20,461 nucleotides of DNA from a virus, in IMG/VR virus record IMGVR_UViG_3300018420_000156, positions 1 through 20,461 of that record, one strand, 5' to 3'. The notes under the pieces are model-generated. The model saw only the letters and a program-made list of their open reading frames with translations, was not told where the DNA came from and did not search any database. Shown here piece by piece: positions 7,203-13,857 of the stretch. Every line of letters begins with the position of its first letter. The first letter of the stretch is position 1. The position numbers and the translations under genes were made by a program.

Positions 7203-8009
7203 ATGATTACCGTTGATGGCACGTCTTTAACGTGGTTACTTACCTTGTCCCAAAGAAAGCAAAATGTTTCGGGAAAGGTAACACCACAGGTTCATTCTTT
7301 AATGATGAGAGCAGCAAGTGGTAGACTTACTGCTTGCTCTCTTGTCAAAGATGGTCTTACTTCATTGACTTTGTTGTCTATACCTTGTTCCGGTGAAGGA
7401 GACTTTGCTATATCTGATATAGAGGCATTTTTGGGTGCATTGAAATATCATGGTGGTGTTATTAGATTGGAGATTGGAGAAGATAAAATTATCTTAAAAT
7501 CATCTAACAAACAAACTACTATGACTTCTTCTGATAAGGCTCTAGCATTTCCTCACACATCTTCTAATGTAGCAGAGTGGGAAGCGAAATCTGTTAGGTT
7601 GGCTACGAAGATAGATTTGACTGATACAACATATATGCTCAATAGTGGCGCTAAAAGAAAGCCGTTTGCATCTTGGGAGGGTATTGATACCACTACCTTA
7701 TACGAGGCGTTTAGATGCGACAATATGAATAATCAAAGATATAACAAATACAAAATAATTTCTGACGAAAATGGTTTATGTGTAGAAGTTGGAAAACAAC
7801 TTAAAGGTAAAACTATCTCTCAGATTGACCCGAAACCACAAGATGTATTTGAAGCCGACTACAATGGCGGTTTAGAGTATGTTTTCAAAGAGTTGACAGG
7901 AACGGCTGATATACACTTCTTTAACTTTGTACCCGAAGGACAGGGTATTAGAATGCTAATTACATTAGGTGATGGCGACTTTATTTTCCAAGCAGGTAAC
8001 TTGGGGTGA
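7203..8009 (+). CDS. PCNA-like DNA sliding clamp
   Basis: 268 residues, close to the 245-260 of archaeal PCNA. It has the two-part feel of a clamp monomer: an N-terminal half with alternating strands (LTSLTLLSIPCSG, VIRLEIGEDKIILKSSNKQTT) and a C-terminal half ending in three strands (ADIHFFNFVPEGQ, IRMLITLGDGDFIFQAG) like the last strands of PCNA. The connector region contains EWEAKSVRLATKIDL. No single motif is diagnostic. The call depends on size, strand pattern and position between a recombinase and PolB in a virus that also has a clamp loader. It would ring DNA and tether PolB. The ribosome-binding GGAGTGA lies inside the preceding gene's end, five bases from the ATG. Confidence 0.65.
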   Translation: MITVDGTSLTWLLTLSQRKQNVSGKVTPQVHSLMMRAASGRLTACSLVKDGLTSLTLLSIPCSGEGDFAISDIEAFLGALKYHGGVIRLEIGEDKIILKSSNKQTTMTSSDKALAFPHTSSNVAEWEAKSVRLATKIDLTDTTYMLNSGAKRKPFASWEGIDTTTLYEAFRCDNMNNQRYNKYKIISDENGLCVEVGKQLKGKTISQIDPKPQDVFEADYNGGLEYVFKELTGTADIHFFNFVPEGQGIRMLITLGDGDFIFQAGNLG

Positions 8010-8013
8010 TTAA

Positions 8014-8274
8014 ATGGATATAGAAATGACAGGATTAGAATTAGGGAAAAACAAAAGAATGATTGACGGGTACGAGGTTACTATTACCATAATACCTACT
8101 GACTCACAACCTCTGTATAGAGATTATGAGTGGCTACACGCACAGTATGTAAAACACAATAAGAATATGCAAACTATTGCTACCGAATGTGGAGTAACGC
8201 CTATGTGTATCAATAACTGGCTACGTCGCCACAACATTGATACCCGTAGTAGAGGCGCTAGAAGGTTGGATTGA
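8014..8274 (+). CDS. Small helix-turn-helix DNA-binding protein
   Basis: 86 residues. The C-terminal half matches the HTH found at the start of many HNH endonucleases and phage regulators: YRDYEWLHAQYVKHNKN (35-51), QTIATECGVTPMCINNWL (53-70) as the helix-turn-helix, then RRHNIDTRSRGARR. No HNH or other catalytic residues follow, so this is a stand-alone DNA-binding domain, either a regulator or the remnant of a homing-type endonuclease. The N-terminal 30 residues look like two beta strands (YEVTITIIPTD). It lies four bases after the clamp gene and is probably co-transcribed with it and polB. Confidence 0.7.
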   Translation: MDIEMTGLELGKNKRMIDGYEVTITIIPTDSQPLYRDYEWLHAQYVKHNKNMQTIATECGVTPMCINNWLRRHNIDTRSRGARRLD

Positions 8275-8275
8275 T

Positions 8276-8422
8276 ATGGTTAATTACACACAGCGTTGGC
8301 CTAACTGTGAAAGATGTGGGGCTAATTTTTCTTGGGTTTTTGTAGAACATATAGAAAATGCCGAGATATATGAATGCGAGCATTGTAATGACCTTAAGAT
8401 ATTTAGGCATGATGTGGAATGA
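8276..8422 (+). CDS. Zinc-ribbon mini-protein upstream of polB
   Basis: 48 residues starting at ATG 8276, one base after the HTH gene's stop; an in-frame upstream start at 8237 would overlap that gene heavily and is less likely. Two CxxC knuckles (C11/C14 in NCERCGANF and C34/C37 in ECEHCNDL) with about 19 residues between them make a rubredoxin- or ribbon-type zinc site. Its stop overlaps the polB ATG (ATGA), so it is tightly coupled to the polymerase. No enzyme activity is likely at this size; a protein- or DNA-binding accessory is plausible. Similar small CxxC proteins occur before three other replication genes here. Confidence 0.65.
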   Translation: MVNYTQRWPNCERCGANFSWVFVEHIENAEIYECEHCNDLKIFRHDVE

Positions 8423-10656
8423 TTGTAGAGAAAACTAATGGTAGAAATGTTCTCATAAGGGCTAGAGACAGTAATGGTAAAAGATACGAGAAAACTATTA
8501 GTGGTTACTGGCCTTACTGTTACATAGAAGATGCGAACGTACCATATGTTGCAGAGGCAGTAAGGACTGAGGCAGGTTATACTGGATTGTATGGCGAGTC
8601 TCTGACTAAAGTATATTGCGCCACGCCTCACGATGTAAGACAGGTATCTTATGCAGGGCCTACATGGGAAGCAAATATACCTTACACAAATAAAGTGCTA
8701 TGTGATTATATTAATGACGGTAACGAACCTATACCTAACTATAAACATAGAACATGGTATCTTGATTGTGAGTGGTCGCCAACGACAGGACACATGAGAG
8801 TGATTGTAGCCTATGATAATTTTACCGGAAAAGAATATGTATGGTTTGTAGAAAATACACTTTCCGATAGAGACTTAAAGGATGGTGAAGGTGTACCGTA
8901 TTCTGAGTTAGGAGAATACAAGTACGAAACGCCCGCTATGGGATTCCCTAGTGAGCGTTCTATGCTTATACATTTTATGAGAATACTAAAGAACTGCGAC
9001 CCCGATATTATTACAGGGTGGTATGTAGTAGGTGCTGACATAAAGCAGATAGTAGAGCGTACTAGAGCGTGTGGGCTGCCTTCCTATGCTCTATCACCAC
9101 TTAGACGATTAAGGTATGAGTATGGTGATTGGGAACAACCAATAGTGGGTAGGAATTGTATAGACTTGATGCTTGCTGTTTCTAAACTATGGGAAATGAA
9201 GAATGGAAAACTACCCTCTTACAAACTAAACGACGTAGCAGAAGAAATATTGGGGGAAAAGAAAGTTGAGTTAGAAAAAGGACACGATGAATCTTGGTAT
9301 GAAGATAGAGATTTGTACATACATTATTGTAGACAAGACGTTAGGTTACTACCTAAGTTAGATGATGCAGTAAACGCATTGGATTACTACACAGCATTAC
9401 AACACATTGTACAATGTGAGATAAAAAGTACGCCCTTTATCACTAAGATGTTTACTAACTTAGTTTTAAGAGATAAGCAGTTTGATAGAAAAATACCTAC
9501 GCAACCTCAATTCGCTAAAGTAGATTATGAGGGCGCTGAGATTCTAAAGGTAGAGGCAGGTGTATATGATAACGTAGGTATCTTAGATATAAGAGCCATG
9601 TATCATTCCAATGCTGCTAAGTATAACATCAGTTGGGACACACTAGATGAGAACGGTGTAGATTGTGGTAATGGTTCTAAGTTCACACAGGGAGAGCAAG
9701 GATTACTAGTAAGACAAATGGAATTGATGACTGGCTTTAGGAGTGAGTTCAAGATGAAGATGATTATGACCGAAGGTGATGAGAAAAAGAAGTGGGATTG
9801 TATGCAGTTTGCGGCCAAGACCCTTGTTGCTTCTATGTATGGTGTGGCCGGAGATGCTAAGTTTGGTATGTATCACCCCGAAATAGCGGCTGCTATTACA
9901 TACACGTCTAGGCAGACTCTAGGACAACTTATGGATGAGGCTAAAAGGGTAGGGTTTGACGTTATCTATGGACATACTGATTCTGTATTCTGCGTTATAC
10001 CTACACCGGAAGAAGGTCTACAAAAATTAGAGTTAATTAATGAAAGAATGAAGCCCATTGTTACTGAGTTTGAGAAGTGGTGTTCTCGTATAATAATGGT
10101 GGCTAAGAATAGATATACAGGTATGGTTACTTGGACTGATGGTAAGTATCATGAGCCAAACATTTACGTTAAAGGTATTGAGATGAAGCAATCTCGTATG
10201 CCTCCTGTTATGAAAGCCGCCATGTTAGATACTATTACCGGAATATTAACTAATGAACAAGAGTCTGCTGTAACCGATAGACTGTCTGCTATGGTAGATT
10301 CAGTAATCAAGGGAGAAACAGACCCAATAGACCTATGTATGAAGGGTAAATTAGAGAGAGATATAAGCCAGTATAAAGTACTGTCCGGCTCATCAGCAGG
10401 TGCGGCATGGGCTAACGAATACCTAGGTAAAGGATATAGAAAAGGCTCATTCTTTTTAGTTACCTTAAATGAAAATGGTAAGTATATAGCATTTGACAAC
10501 CCAAAGGATGTAGAGGGAATAGAAACCATAGGCAGTAAGGTTATGGTAGATAGATTTGTCATAAAAAAAATAAAGCCATACTTTGATTTGGCGGGGTGGA
10601 GTACGCAACCGATAGAAAATGCTAGAAATGGTTTAGCAAACATGGGTTGGGTATAA
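8419..10656 (+). CDS. polB: Family B DNA polymerase with proofreading exonuclease
   Basis: The replicative polymerase, 745 residues and compact for the family. Exonuclease: Exo I YLDCEWS (Asp116, Glu118), Exo II region DPDIITGWYVVGAD (194-207, retaining Asp207 but with Tyr for the usual Asn) and Exo III YCRQD (303-307). Polymerase: motif A DIRAMYHS (390-397) for the usual DFxSLYPS; motif B KTLVASMYG (467-475), with Ala for the usual Asn of NSxYG; motif C YGHTDS (517-522), keeping catalytic Asp521 but with His for the first Asp. A thumb-side KGIEMKQSRMPP (585-596) matches the KGiExxRRdxP region. The essential carboxylates are all present, so it should be active. It works with the viral clamp and clamp loader. 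Confidence 0.97.
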   Translation: MIVEKTNGRNVLIRARDSNGKRYEKTISGYWPYCYIEDANVPYVAEAVRTEAGYTGLYGESLTKVYCATPHDVRQVSYAGPTWEANIPYTNKVLCDYINDGNEPIPNYKHRTWYLDCEWSPTTGHMRVIVAYDNFTGKEYVWFVENTLSDRDLKDGEGVPYSELGEYKYETPAMGFPSERSMLIHFMRILKNCDPDIITGWYVVGADIKQIVERTRACGLPSYALSPLRRLRYEYGDWEQPIVGRNCIDLMLAVSKLWEMKNGKLPSYKLNDVAEEILGEKKVELEKGHDESWYEDRDLYIHYCRQDVRLLPKLDDAVNALDYYTALQHIVQCEIKSTPFITKMFTNLVLRDKQFDRKIPTQPQFAKVDYEGAEILKVEAGVYDNVGILDIRAMYHSNAAKYNISWDTLDENGVDCGNGSKFTQGEQGLLVRQMELMTGFRSEFKMKMIMTEGDEKKKWDCMQFAAKTLVASMYGVAGDAKFGMYHPEIAAAITYTSRQTLGQLMDEAKRVGFDVIYGHTDSVFCVIPTPEEGLQKLELINERMKPIVTEFEKWCSRIIMVAKNRYTGMVTWTDGKYHEPNIYVKGIEMKQSRMPPVMKAAMLDTITGILTNEQESAVTDRLSAMVDSVIKGETDPIDLCMKGKLERDISQYKVLSGSSAGAAWANEYLGKGYRKGSFFLVTLNENGKYIAFDNPKDVEGIETIGSKVMVDRFVIKKIKPYFDLAGWSTQPIENARNGLANMGWV

Positions 10657-10659
10657 AAC

Positions 10660-10668
10660 TTTATAATA
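10660..10668 (+). promoter_or_regulatory. TATA box for the nuclease/primase unit
   Basis: TTTATAATA begins 31 bases before the ATG at 10691, just after the polB stop. An alternative TATAAAA lies at 10652-10658. A ribosome-binding AAGGTGAG at 10678-10685 would serve read-through messages from polB. Confidence 0.5.
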
Positions 10669-10690
10669 GTAGTAATAAGGTGAGATAAAT

Positions 10691-10978
10691 ATGAAAGATG
10701 AAGATGTGCAGACATTTATGCGAGAGACTGTCAATATAATACAACATATGAGTATAGATATAGTAAAATTACAAAGTATGATGTATAACTTGTTAATTGA
10801 TATAGATAAGATGGATAAAGTTTCTTGCCACTCTTGTGGTGAAGAAATTATGAGGCCGATATTACCTAATATACCACTAGAAGATATGTGTCCTATGTGC
10901 GGCTCTGATTTGTTTGATAAGAGTCAAACCTCTTTTGAGGATTGGGATAACGGAGTTGTTTCCGATGAAAGCGAGTGA
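10691..10978 (+). CDS. Zinc-ribbon protein with helical N-terminus
   Basis: 95 residues. The first 42 form a likely amphipathic or coiled helix (TVNIIQHMSIDIVKLQSM, then LLIDIDKMDK). The rest holds a classical ribbon with C46/C49 (SCHSCGEE) and C67/C70 (MCPMCGSD), and an acidic tail. The helix suggests oligomerisation or docking on a partner, and the ribbon DNA or protein binding. It is the first gene of the last plus-strand unit, overlaps the Cas4-like nuclease by 14 bases, and is preceded by a TATA box. The family is unknown. It belongs to the set of small CxxC proteins placed just before replication enzymes. Confidence 0.75.
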   Translation: MKDEDVQTFMRETVNIIQHMSIDIVKLQSMMYNLLIDIDKMDKVSCHSCGEEIMRPILPNIPLEDMCPMCGSDLFDKSQTSFEDWDNGVVSDESE

Positions 10979-11816
10979 ACAACAAATAAAAGAATCATCA
11001 TACATACCAAGTAATAATTCTTCCTTAAGAGTAAGTAAGTCATCTTTTATGACTTACAATATGTGTCCTAGACAATATTATTGGCGTTATGTTGCTGATA
11101 TACCTACTCCACCACGTACAGAAGAAATGATTCGTGGTGTCGCCATACATAATGTTATGGAGAGAGGTTTATTAGACGGTGCTGACGTGCTGATGGAAGC
11201 GGCAGCAGAAGAAGGCGTAGCAGACGATGACGGAGTTGATTCATTAAACCTTCTATTGCATCAAATAGCCTATGATATGGGTGGATTCGAGGTTGTAGAG
11301 GCAGAAGTAAAACATCAAGTTTATGAAGAGGTAAACGGACAGCCTGTTGTATGGGTTGGTTTGATAGATGGAGTGCTTAGGCATCCCGATACAAAACAGT
11401 TGATTTTAGTAGAACTAAAGACAGGCAATATGTCTATGTCTAAATTAAGTAGAACCCGTAAAGAATTAGTTTACTATACAAGATTACTTAGAAAATTAGA
11501 TTATGATGAAGTCTCTCACTTTTTATACATCAGTCCCGATTACGAATATGACGTAGAAGATAAATTATTATTGGAAGGTAATAAGAGAGGTAAAACTATG
11601 TGGATTGGTGCAGAGAAAGGTTTCGCTCTTTTAGAGCCATTTAGAGAAAGGTCGTATAAAATATTTGAGGAATCATTATATGACACTATTGAGTCTCTTA
11701 CTTCCCAACAATGGCCTATGAATTGGAATGATTATTTCTGTCCAATGTGGTGTGATTTTTCACTAGATTGTGAGGCAGAATTGAACGGCATTAAGGAGTG
11801 GAATACAGATGAATAA
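10965..11816 (+). CDS. Cas4/RecB-like PD-(D/E)XK nuclease
   Basis: A 283-residue nuclease of the Cas4/RecB/AddB type, expected to process DNA ends or ssDNA during viral replication or recombination. In order: VSKSSFMTYNMCPRQYYWRY (23-42) with Cys34; GVAIHNVMERG (59-69) with the motif-I His62; VGLIDGVL (131-138) with metal-binding Asp135; ILVELKTG (147-154) with Glu150 and Lys152; the helix ELVYYTRLL; and C-terminal CPMWCDFSLDC with Cys259, Cys263 and Cys269. With Cys34 these form the four-cysteine iron-sulfur clamp of Cas4 and AddB. The ATG at 10965 is preferred to a TTG-led frame from 10914. No cas genes or arrays are nearby, so it is a replication nuclease, not CRISPR adaptation. Confidence 0.9.
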   Translation: MKASEQQIKESSYIPSNNSSLRVSKSSFMTYNMCPRQYYWRYVADIPTPPRTEEMIRGVAIHNVMERGLLDGADVLMEAAAEEGVADDDGVDSLNLLLHQIAYDMGGFEVVEAEVKHQVYEEVNGQPVVWVGLIDGVLRHPDTKQLILVELKTGNMSMSKLSRTRKELVYYTRLLRKLDYDEVSHFLYISPDYEYDVEDKLLLEGNKRGKTMWIGAEKGFALLEPFRERSYKIFEESLYDTIESLTSQQWPMNWNDYFCPMWCDFSLDCEAELNGIKEWNTDE

Positions 11817-11970
11817 ACCGGAAATAATATGTCAATCTTGTGGAGAAATGGATGCTTGGGAAGGCGAAGAAGAAGTTTGGAGAATAACTGGGCAAGAAGG
11901 ACACAAGCCGGAATTGATGACGTTATTAGCCTGTTCGTGTGGTGCAACTTATACTTTTGCGGTGGAATGA
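11809..11970 (+). CDS. Zinc-knuckle mini-protein upstream of primase
   Basis: A 53-residue gene whose ATG (11809) lies in the last eight bases of the nuclease gene and whose stop is three bases before the primase ATG. Cysteines: C8/C11 (ICQSCGEM) and C42/C44 (ACSCGATY), a probable zinc site joined by an acidic, Trp-containing linker (DAWEGEEEVW). No known family. Gene order and tight spacing suggest it is made together with, and perhaps acts with, the primase. Confidence 0.65.
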   Translation: MNKPEIICQSCGEMDAWEGEEEVWRITGQEGHKPELMTLLACSCGATYTFAVE

Positions 11971-11973
11971 TAT

Positions 11974-12981
11974 ATGTTATTATTCCCTAGAGAGATTGGG
12001 CTTCGTCGTTCACAATGTTTTTCCCGTAAAAGTTTTGATGAATACATAGATAAGGTAAACGGAAAAGCATCCTGTTACACTTCCCTCTATGCATTCCAAA
12101 GGAAAGACCCCACAAGACCTTGGAAATACGATGTAGAGAGTGTTATTATAGATAGAGCATGGTGGGATTTTGACATTGAAGAAGGTGGCTCTATGAATGA
12201 TGTAAAGAATGATGTTGCTACGCTCATATCTCGCCTAGACGGTGATATAAGAACTGTATTTACAGGTAGGGGTTTTCATGTACACCAAATGTTTAAGCGG
12301 CCTGTAATAGGTACTAGTATCGCTAAACACATAGATAGGTACGAAAGAAGTGTGGCTAAGGATTTACCTACATTAGATGGTGTAGGACACCCACAAAAAC
12401 TTACTAGAATACCAAACACTTACAATACGAAGAGAGGTAGATGGGCAGTCAATATACCTACCGAAGATTTTGTAAAAGACCCACTAAATTATGATATTCC
12501 TACTACTCCCAACAAAGATTATAATATACATGACCCATTTAGAGGTAAAGTTGTAGATAGTGATTTTGATATAGTAAAATGGATTGCTAACAACCCAATA
12601 CCTAAAGAACTAAACACTAATGTATTTCATGGAGAAATCACTTCTTCCGGTCAAATACCCGTACCACCATGTATTGCTTCTGCTATGACTCACGAAAACC
12701 CTAAACACCCTGTTAGGTTGGCTTTAGGGTATCATTTAGTAGAAAATCTTAGACTCTTTGCTGACCCAAAAACTTTGTCTATGACTGACAAAAGAAAGAT
12801 AGTAGATGAAGCAGTTGCTTTTATCGAAAAACTAAAGTGGAGAGACTTCAAACCTAGTATGTCTAGGATGCAATTATTTTCTATCATAGACCACGAACAA
12901 CCACCGTCTTGTTCTTGGCTATCTACTAACGTAGGGTGTAAAGGCTCTTGTTGGAGAGATGACGGTACAAGGAGAGAATGA
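11974..12981 (+). CDS. Archaeo-eukaryotic primase, PriS fused to PriL-like C-terminus
   Basis: 335 residues combining both primase parts. The catalytic (PriS/AEP) domain shows WDFDIEE (64-70) with Asp65 and Asp67, TGRGFHVH (97-104) for the sGxGfH nucleotide-binding motif, and KLTRIPNTYNTK (142-153) for the third motif. The C-terminal part resembles the PriL iron-sulfur domain: VPPCIASAM (230-238) with Cys233, HPVRLALGYHLVENL (245-259), then Cys313, Cys322 and Cys326, four cysteines in all as in PriL. In cells these are two proteins; here one chain would both make the primer and bind the initiating nucleotide. It should supply RNA or DNA primers for the viral PolB. The ATG is tightly linked to the preceding zinc mini-protein. 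Confidence 0.88.
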   Translation: MLLFPREIGLRRSQCFSRKSFDEYIDKVNGKASCYTSLYAFQRKDPTRPWKYDVESVIIDRAWWDFDIEEGGSMNDVKNDVATLISRLDGDIRTVFTGRGFHVHQMFKRPVIGTSIAKHIDRYERSVAKDLPTLDGVGHPQKLTRIPNTYNTKRGRWAVNIPTEDFVKDPLNYDIPTTPNKDYNIHDPFRGKVVDSDFDIVKWIANNPIPKELNTNVFHGEITSSGQIPVPPCIASAMTHENPKHPVRLALGYHLVENLRLFADPKTLSMTDKRKIVDEAVAFIEKLKWRDFKPSMSRMQLFSIIDHEQPPSCSWLSTNVGCKGSCWRDDGTRRE

Positions 12982-13142
12982 AAATGATGAACTTAATTAA
13001 TTTAACGGAAAAAGAAATGGAATGCTGCAACTTATGTAAGCACAATTGGACACTAAAAACAGAAAGAGAAAAGTATTGCAGAAGTTGTAATTCACATATC
13101 ATTATATTAGAGGGAGAAGTCTACCATACATTAGGATGGTAA
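12978..13142 (+). CDS. Zinc-ribbon mini-protein upstream of XPF-like nuclease
   Basis: 54 residues, starting in an ATGA overlap with the primase stop and ending one base before the nuclease ATG. C16, C17 and C20 (ECCNLCKHN), with C34 and C37 (YCRSCNSH), form a CxxC pair of pairs; the rest is a basic middle and a short C-terminal strand (HIIILEGEVYH). The pattern is that of a small one-domain zinc ribbon. The partner and function are unknown; coupling suggests a link to the primase or the nuclease. Confidence 0.65.
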   Translation: MKMMNLINLTEKEMECCNLCKHNWTLKTEREKYCRSCNSHIIILEGEVYHTLGW

Positions 13143-13143
13143 G

Positions 13144-13857
13144 ATGTTACTAGTAGATGATAGAGAAAACCCTAAAGTAGTTAATAAGTTGTTAATGCGT
13201 ATGGGTGAAAATAACGTAAAAGTATGTAGAATGGTGAGTGCTGATTATGCTATGGGAGATTGGGGCGTTGAAGCCAAAGAGATTAATGATTTATACCGTT
13301 CTATTCTTGGTATTGGTAGGAATAGAACTATCGTATCTCAGTTAAGAGATTTACAAGACAACTACGAAAACCCAGTCTTAGTAGTGTACGGTACAAAATT
13401 AAAACCCTATGTTCATGGGGGTAGACCGACAGCAAAACAAACTGCTATGGAAATGGCTAGAATGAAAAAAGTAAATACACAATTCAAGATGACATTTCAT
13501 CAAAGATTCCCTAAAATTAAGTATATGGAACTGGCTACAATGGAAGAGTTTATTGAATGGTTAGTAGTAAACCATACCCAACTAGGAATGGCCTTCTCTA
13601 GACACGATTCAGATACACAAAAAGCCATAAAAAAGAGCGATTTAGACCCAAGAATCCAAATCTTATCTTCTGTAAAGGGGGTAACACCTACTATGGCTAA
13701 AGATTTGCTAGAAGAGTTTGGTAGCATACCTAAACTACTAAGGCTTAGAACTACACAAAAGGCAGTTATGGCTGTTAAAGGTGTAGGTAGACAAAGAGCG
13801 CAAGATATACTAGCCCTTAGAAATAATCTAGACGATGTACCACTTAAGAAAGAGTAG
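13144..13857 (+). CDS. XPF/ERCC4-type nuclease with helix-hairpin-helix domain
   Basis: 237 residues, comparable to the compact nuclease part of archaeal XPF/Hef. The ERCC4 domain opens with LLVDDRE (2-8, for the usual vDxRE). The active-site motif that is normally VERK reads VEAK (42-45) followed by EINDLYRSI (46-54), so the Arg is replaced but Asp, Glu and Lys remain. GRNRTIVSQLRDL (58-70) matches the next conserved helix. Residues 174-225 hold paired helix-hairpin-helix motifs (VKGVTPTMAKDLLEEFG, VKGVGRQRAQDIL), which bind DNA and mediate dimerisation. It should cut branched or flap DNA during replication or recombination-dependent packaging. Its last 14 bases are shared with the convergent tail gene. 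Confidence 0.9.
   Translation: MLLVDDRENPKVVNKLLMRMGENNVKVCRMVSADYAMGDWGVEAKEINDLYRSILGIGRNRTIVSQLRDLQDNYENPVLVVYGTKLKPYVHGGRPTAKQTAMEMARMKKVNTQFKMTFHQRFPKIKYMELATMEEFIEWLVVNHTQLGMAFSRHDSDTQKAIKKSDLDPRIQILSSVKGVTPTMAKDLLEEFGSIPKLLRLRTTQKAVMAVKGVGRQRAQDILALRNNLDDVPLKKE

Noticed and set aside
10164-10715. 183-codon minus-strand ORF within polB
   Set aside because: It is antisense to conserved polymerase sequence, its translation has no recognisable motif, and it lies against the direction of the whole unit.
10965-11816. CRISPR-Cas4 adaptation gene
   Set aside because: The Cas4-like cysteine and nuclease motifs are present, but there is no array, cas1/cas2 or other cas gene in the window, and the neighbours are replication genes. 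A viral replication nuclease fits better.
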